This document shows positions 6,271-11,377 of a stretch of DNA of 11,377 nucleotides, piece after piece (positions within the stretch are counted from its first letter, which is position 1; each line of letters opens with the position of its first letter). The translations under genes were made by a program, and so were the position numbers. The stretch is from Rhodospirillales bacterium (GTDB lineage Bacteria; Pseudomonadota; Alphaproteobacteria; Acetobacterales; Acetobacteraceae), in the NCBI GenBank assembly GCA_028870815.1, contig JAGWOU010000025.1, forward strand, positions 1 to 11,377, in the 5' to 3' direction. A model generated the notes under the pieces. It saw only the letters and a list, made by a program, of their open reading frames with translations, was not told the origin of the DNA and searched no databases.

Positions 6271-6405
6271 GTGAAACGGACCTATCAACCTTCCAAGCTC
6301 GTCCGCAAGCGCCGGCACGGGTTCCGCGCCCGCATGGCGACGGTCGGTGGCCGCAAGGTGATCGCCAGCCGCCGCGCCAAGGGCCGCGCCAAGCTCTCCG
6401 CCTGA
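6271..6405 (+). CDS. rpmH: 50S ribosomal protein L34
   Basis: A 44-residue, very basic protein of the large ribosomal subunit that binds 23S rRNA. The product begins KRTYQPSKLVRKRRHGF after the initiator and contains MATVGGRKV and ASRRAKGRAKLSA, the classic L34 sequence in its alphaproteobacterial form. The start is a GTG at 6271-6273 with GGAG nine bases upstream. No ATG fits, since the first in-frame ATG is inside the conserved part. Length is normal. It heads the operon, separated from rnpA by 28 nt holding a perfect hairpin, in the usual bacterial rpmH-rnpA order. Confidence 0.97.
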   Translation: MKRTYQPSKLVRKRRHGFRARMATVGGRKVIASRRAKGRAKLSA

Positions 6406-6424
6406 CAGCGCGCCCGGCGCGCTG
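6406..6424 (+). repeat. perfect 8 bp hairpin between rpmH and rnpA
   Basis: CAGCGCGC (6406-6413) and GCGCGCTG (6417-6424) surround a 3 nt loop. The hairpin begins at the base after the rpmH stop and ends 9 nt before the rnpA ATG. No U-run follows, so it is not a full terminator. It is well placed to stabilise the rpmH message 3' end or to limit rnpA translation, since L34 is needed in far greater amount than the RNase P protein. Confidence 0.55.
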
Positions 6425-6433
6425 CCAACGCTG

Positions 6434-6781
6434 ATGGCCAAGGCCCAAACCCCGCCCGCCCGGTTAACCCGGCGCGCAGAGTTTTTGCGCCTTGCCGCGC
6501 GGGGGCAAAAGATCGCCAAGCATGGCTTCGTGCTCCAGGCCGCCAAGGGCGGTCAGGAAGAAGCTGTGCGCGTGGGGTATACCGCTACCAAGAAGATCGG
6601 CAACGCCGTCATCCGCAACCGCGCCAAGCGCCGGTTGCGGGAGGCGGCGCGGCTGGTGCTTGCCGGGCGGCCCATGCCGGGGGTTGAACTGGTGCTGATC
6701 GCGCGGCGGGAAACCGGGGACATGGAATTCTCCCGGCTGAAACAGAATTTCGCCAAGGCGCTGGACGAGGTGCTCTCATGA
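6434..6781 (+). CDS. rnpA: ribonuclease P protein component
   Basis: The protein subunit that helps the RNase P RNA bind and cleave the 5' leader of precursor tRNAs. It is 115 aa, basic and of normal length. The family core is clear: VGYTATKKIGNAVIRNRAKR followed by RLREAAR, where the RNR motif (61-63) contacts RNA. There is an N-terminal LTRRAEFLRL segment. No ribosome-binding site precedes the ATG, and the hairpin behind rpmH is 9 nt away, so translation is probably low or depends on ribosomes finishing rpmH. The stop overlaps the yidD start as ATGA. Confidence 0.96.
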   Translation: MAKAQTPPARLTRRAEFLRLAARGQKIAKHGFVLQAAKGGQEEAVRVGYTATKKIGNAVIRNRAKRRLREAARLVLAGRPMPGVELVLIARRETGDMEFSRLKQNFAKALDEVLS

Positions 6782-7011
6782 GCCCCGCCGCCCTGATGCT
6801 GTCCGGCGCCGTGCGCGCCTATGAACTTACATTGCGCCCGGTTATTGGCGCGAATTGCCGCTATTACCCCTCTTGCAGCGCCTATGCGCGCGAAGCCCTG
6901 GCCTGCCATGGCGCGGGGCGGGGCAGCCTGCTCGCGGCACGGCGCATTTTGCGCTGCCACCCTTTCCACCCCGGCGGATACGATCCGGTTCCCCTTCCCA
7001 AGGATAGCTGA
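6778..7011 (+). CDS. yidD: membrane protein insertion efficiency factor YidD
   Basis: A small (77 aa) inner-membrane-associated factor that supports YidC-dependent insertion. The family pattern is complete: NCRYYPSCSAYAREAL (about 26-41), a HGxGxG turn, LRCHPFHPGGYDPVP (about 58-72), and four cysteines at 27, 33, 43 and 60. The amphipathic N-terminal helix ends at RPVIG. It starts within the rnpA stop (ATGA), so it is translationally coupled, and it ends 5 bp before yidC, whose product it assists. It is a firm family match, although the mechanism of YidD is poorly known. Confidence 0.95.
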   Translation: MSPAALMLSGAVRAYELTLRPVIGANCRYYPSCSAYAREALACHGAGRGSLLAARRILRCHPFHPGGYDPVPLPKDS

Positions 7012-7016
7012 CCCTG

Positions 7017-8765
7017 ATGGACACGAAGCGCCTCATTCTTGCACTTGCCATATCCTTCGGCATTTTGGGCATCTTTACCGTCGTGCAGGAAAAATTCTTC
7101 CCGCACCCGGCACCCAGCCCGGCGCAAACCGAACAGCAGGCCCAGCAGGCCGCCGGCACCAAGCAGGCGGCGATTGAGGCTGGTGCGCCTGGCACCGCGC
7201 AGAACGCGGCCGCCAACGGCCCGCGCCTGACCGTGGACGCACCGATGCTGAAAGGCAGCATCGGCCTGACCGGCGCTGTGTTCGACGACGTGGTGCTGAA
7301 GGATTACCACGAGACCATCGCGAAGAATTCGCCGTTGGTGCAGATCGAGGGCCGGCGCGGCGGCGATACACCCTCTTACGCGCAGTTTGGCTGGACGGCC
7401 TCCGCCGGGGTGAAGGTGCCGGGCAACGATACGGTGTGGACGCCGAGTGCTGAGGAACTGACGCCGGGCACGCCCGTGACCCTTTCCTGGGATAACGGCC
7501 AGGGGCAGATTTTCCAGCTCATCCTGAAAATCGACGACAAATTCATGTTCACTGTGACGCAGAACGTGGTGAACCACGGCGCCTCCTCGGTCACGGTTTT
7601 CCCCTGGTCGCGCGTGGTGCGGGACTACAAGCCGAAAGAGCAGTCCAACTGGGTGCTGTTCGACGGCCCGCTGGGCGTGTTCAACAACACGCTGAAGCAG
7701 GAAGGCTATGGCCCGCTGAAGAATAACGGCGAGAAGGCGCCGGACGGGGTTGCCTATTCCACCTCCGGCCCTGGCGGCTGGAGCGGCATTACCGACAAAT
7801 ACTGGCTGACCGCCATCGCGCCCGCGCAAACCGCGCAGATGAACGCCAGCATGAGCTACAACACGGTGAGCGAAGGCGATGGCGGGGCTTATCAGACCAG
7901 CTTCATCACCCAGAACCCGCAGAACGTGCCGGCCGGTGGGCAGGCCAGCTTCACCAGCCATCTCTTCACCGGCGCCAAGGTGGTGAAGATCCTGGATCAG
8001 TATCAGAGCCAGTATCAGATCCCGGCCTTCTACAAAGCGGTGGATTTCGGCCATCTCTATTTCCTGACCAAGCCGATCTTCTTCTGCCTGGACTGGCTGA
8101 ACACGCTCACCGGCAATTTCGGTCTGGCGATCATGATCTTTACCGTCGGCGTGAAGCTGCTTTTCTTCCCGCTGGCTAGCTACTCCTACCGCTCGATGGG
8201 CCGGATGAAGGCGCTGCAACCGAAGATCGCGGCGCTGAAGGCGCAGCATAAGGACGACCAGCAGAAGCTGCAGCAGGCGACAATGGAGCTGTACAAGACC
8301 GAGAAGATCAACCCGGCCTCGGGCTGCTTGCCGATGTTGTTGCAAATTCCGGTGTTCTTCTCGCTTTACAAGGTCATCTTCATCACCATCGAGATGCGGC
8401 ACGCGCCATTCTATGGCTGGATTCATGATCTTTCCGCGCCGGATCCCACGAATATCTTCAACCTGTTTGGCCTGATCCCCTTTGACCCGGCCGCGATCAA
8501 CCCGATCCTGCATGTCGGCCTGCTGCCGATCATCATGGGCGTTACCATGTTCCTGCAGCAGAGATTGAATCCGGCTCCGGCGGACCCGGCGCAGCAGCGC
8601 ATGTTCCAGTTCATGCCGATCATTTTCACCTTCATGCTGGCGCGTTCGCCTGCGGGGCTGGTGCTATACTGGGCATGGAACAACATTCTTTCGGTGGGGC
8701 AGCAATGGCTGATCATGCGCAGGGCGATGGCGCCCAGGCAGAAAACGGCTCCGGCGAAGGGCTGA
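7017..8765 (+). CDS. yidC: membrane protein insertase YidC
   Basis: Inserts and folds inner-membrane proteins, alone or with SecYEG. The 582 aa product has the full Gram-negative architecture: transmembrane helix 1 (about 5-23), an Ala/Gln/Pro-rich linker (about 31-68), a beta-rich periplasmic P1 domain (about 70-330), and the conserved five-helix core (about 345-565). In the core, Lys380 sits in FTVGVKLLFFPL at the place of the groove arginine of E. coli YidC; lysine is common there in alphaproteobacteria. KMKxLQPKI-like and coiled GRMKALQPKI segments form the cytosolic hairpin, then GCLPMLLQIPVFFSLYKV and FMPIIFTFML follow. An arginine follows in LARSPAGLVLYW. The C-tail is short and basic. 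The gene lies 5 bp after yidD, and its last 61 bp overlap the start of engB. Confidence 0.97.
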   Translation: MDTKRLILALAISFGILGIFTVVQEKFFPHPAPSPAQTEQQAQQAAGTKQAAIEAGAPGTAQNAAANGPRLTVDAPMLKGSIGLTGAVFDDVVLKDYHETIAKNSPLVQIEGRRGGDTPSYAQFGWTASAGVKVPGNDTVWTPSAEELTPGTPVTLSWDNGQGQIFQLILKIDDKFMFTVTQNVVNHGASSVTVFPWSRVVRDYKPKEQSNWVLFDGPLGVFNNTLKQEGYGPLKNNGEKAPDGVAYSTSGPGGWSGITDKYWLTAIAPAQTAQMNASMSYNTVSEGDGGAYQTSFITQNPQNVPAGGQASFTSHLFTGAKVVKILDQYQSQYQIPAFYKAVDFGHLYFLTKPIFFCLDWLNTLTGNFGLAIMIFTVGVKLLFFPLASYSYRSMGRMKALQPKIAALKAQHKDDQQKLQQATMELYKTEKINPASGCLPMLLQIPVFFSLYKVIFITIEMRHAPFYGWIHDLSAPDPTNIFNLFGLIPFDPAAINPILHVGLLPIIMGVTMFLQQRLNPAPADPAQQRMFQFMPIIFTFMLARSPAGLVLYWAWNNILSVGQQWLIMRRAMAPRQKTAPAKG

Positions 8766-9409
8766 ATTTCGACAGCCCGGGCCTGACGCCCGAGCAGTTG
8801 GAGGCGGGGCGCAAGCTGTTCGCCTCGCCCTGCGAGTTTTTTTATGCCGCACAGGCGCTGGAGCATCTGCCGGAGCCACGCGGCAACGAGATCGCCCTGG
8901 CGGGACGCTCCAATGTCGGCAAATCCTCGCTGATTAACGCCATTGCCGGGCGCAAGGCGCTGGCGCGGGTTTCGCACCAGCCGGGGCGCACGCGGCAGCT
9001 GAATTTCTTTGAATGTCAGGCCGGGCCGGTGGTGCTGGTGGATATGCCGGGCTACGGCTATGCCGAGGCGCCGAAGGAGATAAAGCGCGACTGGCAGGGG
9101 CTTATGCTGGATTATCTGCGCGGCCGGCCCAATCTGCGCCGGGTGTTTCTGCTGCTGGACGCGCGGGTGGAGATAAAGGTCTCGGACGAGACGGTGATGG
9201 AGTTGCTGGACCGTTCCGCGGTTTCATTCCAGATGGTGCTGACCAAGGCGGATTCCGTGAAGCCCGGCCCCTTGAAGCGCAAGCAGGAGGAGGTTTTGGC
9301 CCTGGCGGCCAAGCATCCGGCCGCGCTGAACCGAATCATCACCACTTCCAGCGCCGGCGGGCTTGGCATAGAGGAAATGCGCGCCGCGATTGCCGAATTC
9401 GTTGAATGA
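8705..9409 (+). CDS. engB: ribosome biogenesis GTP-binding protein EngB (YihA/YsxC)
   Basis: A GTPase needed for late assembly of the large ribosomal subunit. The 234 aa product shows G1 GRSNVGKSS (67-75), the G2 threonine in PGRTRQLN (Thr96), G3 DMPGYGYA (113-120), G4 TKAD (180-183) and a G5-like TSSAGG (214-219). I chose the ATG at 8705, which has GGTGGGG six bases upstream. An ATG 30 bp earlier has no such site. The chosen start overlaps the end of yidC by 61 bp. The N-terminus has about 20 extra residues, rich in Gly/Ala/Glu, before the family-like LEAGRKLF segment. A TTG start inside that region would shorten the overlap, so the start is moderately certain. Confidence 0.95.
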   Translation: MADHAQGDGAQAENGSGEGLNFDSPGLTPEQLEAGRKLFASPCEFFYAAQALEHLPEPRGNEIALAGRSNVGKSSLINAIAGRKALARVSHQPGRTRQLNFFECQAGPVVLVDMPGYGYAEAPKEIKRDWQGLMLDYLRGRPNLRRVFLLLDARVEIKVSDETVMELLDRSAVSFQMVLTKADSVKPGPLKRKQEEVLALAAKHPAALNRIITTSSAGGLGIEEMRAAIAEFVE

Positions 9410-9416
9410 GGACGAA

Positions 9417-10310
9417 ATGAACAGCCAAGACATCACAGACGCCGCCCGGGAAGCGCATATCGTCACCAAGGTGCTGCCCTATCTGCGCCGTTACGCCGGG
9501 GCGACGATCGTGGTGAAATATGGCGGCCATGCGATGGACGGCTCTTTGGCCAATGAATTCGGCCGCGACATCGCGCTGTTGAAGCAGGTGGGCATCAACC
9601 CCGTGGTGGTGCATGGCGGTGGGCCGCAGATCAACGCCATGCTGAAGCGCCTCAACATCCAGTCCAGCTTCGTGCAGGGGCTGCGGGTGACGGACGCCGC
9701 CATGGTGGAAGTGGTGGAGATGGTGCTGGCCGGCACCGTGAACAAACAGGTGGCCGGGCTTATAAACACCGCCGGCGCGCTGGCCGTGGGCATCTCCGGC
9801 AAGGATGGCGGGCTGATTCGCGCGCGCAAGCTGCGCCGCACCTATAAGGACCCGGATTCGGCCATCGAGCAGGTGCTGGATCTGGGCTATGTGGGCGAGC
9901 CGGCGTTTATCGATACCCGCGTGATCCACGCGTTGACCGGGGCGGGGCTGATCCCCGTGATCGCGCCCGTGGGCGCGGGTGAGGATGGCCAGACCTATAA
10001 CATCAACGCCGATACGGTGGCGGGCGCCATTGCGGGTGCCTTGAACGCGCAGCGCCTGCTGATGCTGACAGACGTGCCGGGCGTTTTGGATAAAAGCAAG
10101 CAATTGCTTGCGGATCTTTCATTGACGCAAATCCGCGGGCTGATCGCTGATGGCACGATTTCCGGCGGGATGATCCCGAAAGTGGAAACCTGCATGGAGG
10201 CGGTGACGTTGGGCGTGAAAGGCGCCACCATCCTGGACGGCACCGTGCCGCATGCGCTGCTGCTCGAGCTGTTTACCGAGCACGGCATCGGCACGATGAT
10301 TCACAAATGA
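9417..10310 (+). CDS. argB: acetylglutamate kinase
   Basis: Phosphorylates N-acetyl-L-glutamate with ATP, the second step of arginine biosynthesis in the cytosol. The product is 297 aa, normal for the family. The amino-acid-kinase motifs are visible: VVKYGGHAM (32-40), VVVHGGGPQIN (63-73), GLRVTD with Arg90, GISGKDGGLI (125-134), NINADTVAGAIA (195-206) and GGMIPKVE (250-257). The N-terminal helix (about 10-25) and the C-terminal HGIGTM are features of the arginine-inhibited hexameric type, so feedback control by arginine is likely. I chose the ATG at 9417 because GAGGA precedes it just after the engB stop; an upstream ATG at 9390 lies inside engB. It has no other arg gene beside it, and its stop overlaps the arsC-like start (ATGA). 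Confidence 0.97.
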   Translation: MNSQDITDAAREAHIVTKVLPYLRRYAGATIVVKYGGHAMDGSLANEFGRDIALLKQVGINPVVVHGGGPQINAMLKRLNIQSSFVQGLRVTDAAMVEVVEMVLAGTVNKQVAGLINTAGALAVGISGKDGGLIRARKLRRTYKDPDSAIEQVLDLGYVGEPAFIDTRVIHALTGAGLIPVIAPVGAGEDGQTYNINADTVAGAIAGALNAQRLLMLTDVPGVLDKSKQLLADLSLTQIRGLIADGTISGGMIPKVETCMEAVTLGVKGATILDGTVPHALLLELFTEHGIGTMIHK

Positions 10311-10645
10311 TCGCGACGATTTATCACAACCCGAAATGCGGAACCTCGCGCAATGTGCTGCAAATTCTGCGCGAGGCCGGGATTGAGCCCGAGATTGTGG
10401 AATATCTGAAAACCCCGCTATCCCGCAAGGAGCTTGCGGATCTCGCAAAGAAACTGGGCGGTGCCACGGAAGTTTTGCGCGCCAAGGAGCCCTTGGCCGC
10501 CGAGCTGGGGCTGAAGGATGCCGGCGATGACGCGATTCTGGACGCGATCGCCGAACATCCAATTCTGTTCAACCGCCCAGTGGTGGTGACGGAGAAGGGT
10601 GCCAAAGCCTGCCGCCCGTCCGAGACGGTTCGCGAAATTATCTGA
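10307..10645 (+). CDS. arsC: ArsC-family arsenate reductase (glutaredoxin type)
   Basis: A 112 aa thioredoxin-fold protein close in pattern to E. coli plasmid ArsC, which reduces arsenate to arsenite using glutathione and glutaredoxin. It has IYHNPKCGTSRN with catalytic Cys11. The three arginines that stabilise the arsenate adduct are present at Arg58 (VLRAKEP), Arg90 (FNRPVVV) and Arg103 (CRPSE). True arsenate activity is therefore plausible, but no arsR, arsB or acr3 is nearby. It sits as the last gene of a core operon, so a general thiol-redox role is also possible. It starts inside the argB stop (ATGA) and ends in an 8 bp overlap with the opposing monooxygenase gene. Confidence 0.92.
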   Translation: MIATIYHNPKCGTSRNVLQILREAGIEPEIVEYLKTPLSRKELADLAKKLGGATEVLRAKEPLAAELGLKDAGDDAILDAIAEHPILFNRPVVVTEKGAKACRPSETVREII

Positions 10646-11377
10646 AGAATTGGTTGCCGGGGCGCTTCAGCCCCAGATGCTCGCGCAGCGTGGTTCCCTC
10701 ATACGCCTCGCGATAGATGCCACGGCGGGTGAGTTCCGGCACCACGAGATCGACGAAGTCGTTCAGCCCTTCCGGCACGGTGTGGAACATGATGTTGAAC
10801 CCATCTGAGCCTTTGCTCTCCAGCCATTCCTGCATGCCATCCGCGATTTCGCCCGGCGTGCCGATGAATTGCAGTCCGCCATAGCCGCCGACGAACTGTG
10901 CGAGCTGGCGCACGGTGAGGTTCTGTTCGCGCGCCATCTTCACCAGGCTGGCCTGGGCACTCTGGCTGGCATTGGTGGGCGGCAATTCCGGCAGCGGGCT
11001 GTCCAGGTCGAATTTGGTTGCGTCCACGCCCAGACGCATGGAGAGGTTAGGCATGGCGCTGTCGGGATGCACGAGGCTGTCGAGGCGCTTTTTCTTCTCC
11101 TGCGCTTCCTCATGCGTGCGCCCGGCGACGACCATCGCCGCCGGCAGAATTTTTAACGAATCGTCGGGACGCCCGATGGCCGCCATGCGGCGGTGGATGT
11201 CGGCATAAAATTCCTGCCCGTCCTTCAGCGAACGCGCGGCGCCGAAGATCACCTCCGCCGTTTCCGCCGCCAATTGACGCCCGGCTTCAGAGGCGCCAGC
11301 CTGCACGATCACCGGCCAGCCCTGCACAGGCCTTGCGATATTCAGCGGACCGCGCACGGAGAAATACTTACCCTCAT
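10638..11377 (-). CDS. flavin-dependent monooxygenase, NtaA/SnaA/DszA family (3' part)
   Basis: An open frame runs from the right edge to a TAA at 10638-10640, about 245 residues. The expected start, about 190 residues further upstream, lies outside the window. The visible part begins EGKYFSVRGPLNI and continues with GWPVIVQAGASEAGRQLAA, ADIHRRM, FVGGYGGLQFIGTPGEIADGM and an ending VPELTRRGIYREAYEGTTLREHLGL. This is the C-terminal half of bacterial-luciferase-fold monooxygenases that use FMNH2 from a separate reductase to attack sulfur, nitrogen or other heteroatom compounds. Substrate cannot be told. Desulfonation or sulfone/amine oxidation are typical. It faces the arsC-like gene tail to tail. 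Confidence 0.88.
   Translation of the reverse strand, partial: EGKYFSVRGPLNIARPVQGWPVIVQAGASEAGRQLAAETAEVIFGAARSLKDGQEFYADIHRRMAAIGRPDDSLKILPAAMVVAGRTHEEAQEKKKRLDSLVHPDSAMPNLSMRLGVDATKFDLDSPLPELPPTNASQSAQASLVKMAREQNLTVRQLAQFVGGYGGLQFIGTPGEIADGMQEWLESKGSDGFNIMFHTVPEGLNDFVDLVVPELTRRGIYREAYEGTTLREHLGLKRPGNQFFR

Noticed and set aside
6882..8513. Long minus-strand open frame (543 codons) opposite yidC
   Set aside because: It lies wholly antisense to a full, well-conserved yidC. Its product is rich in His, Arg and Leu with no domain, as expected from a GC-biased shadow frame.
8641..8670. Frameshift or damage in the last YidC helices because of LARSPAG
   Set aside because: The frame continues correctly into GLVLYW and the conserved C-terminal part. 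A single unusual residue pair is ordinary variation.

Overview
The window looks like chromosomal DNA of an alphaproteobacterium, most likely an Acetobacteraceae-type organism. The evidence is the housekeeping cluster rpmH-rnpA-yidD-yidC-engB-argB, the alphaproteobacterial style of L34 and YidC, the citrate synthase N-terminus and the moderately high GC content. This placement rests on recalled family resemblance, not on a search. No insertion sequence, prophage, CRISPR array, tRNA or rRNA is visible.

Layout. Positions 1-1529 (minus strand) hold the 5' part of a COG2403-type P-loop protein gene (cut by the left edge) and, 4 bp upstream of it, a citrate synthase gene. From codon 306 of citrate synthase to the left edge, base composition changes abruptly: all 130 remaining codons end in G or C. 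The join falls in the most conserved stretch of the protein. The left ~600 bp therefore probably come from another genome, either by chimeric assembly or by recombination. A non-coding gap (1530-1798) follows, then a two-gene sulfur-assimilation unit on the minus strand: cysG N-terminal type (siroheme synthesis) and cysH (APS/PAPS reductase). Next is a minus-strand run of three genes, transcribed AhpD-like peroxidase, patatin-like lipase, membrane sensor histidine kinase. The last two overlap by an ATGA.

At 6130-6270 two promoters diverge and share a base in their -35 boxes. One drives the AhpD-like gene leftwards. The other drives a compact seven-gene operon rightwards: rpmH (ribosomal protein L34, GTG start), rnpA (RNase P protein), yidD and yidC (membrane protein insertion), engB (ribosome-assembly GTPase), argB (arginine biosynthesis) and an arsC-like thiol reductase. 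This operon has a strong hairpin plus U-rich stretch in its leader and a perfect hairpin between rpmH and rnpA. It ends in an 8 bp tail-to-tail overlap with a partial flavin-dependent monooxygenase gene (minus strand) that runs off the right edge.

Most of the window is ordinary core metabolism and translation/secretion machinery. The items most worth a second look are the citrate synthase composition break, the overlapping divergent promoters with a leader hairpin before rpmH, and the coupled AhpD/patatin/kinase group with no response regulator next to it. I found nothing that I would call a clearly new biological system.
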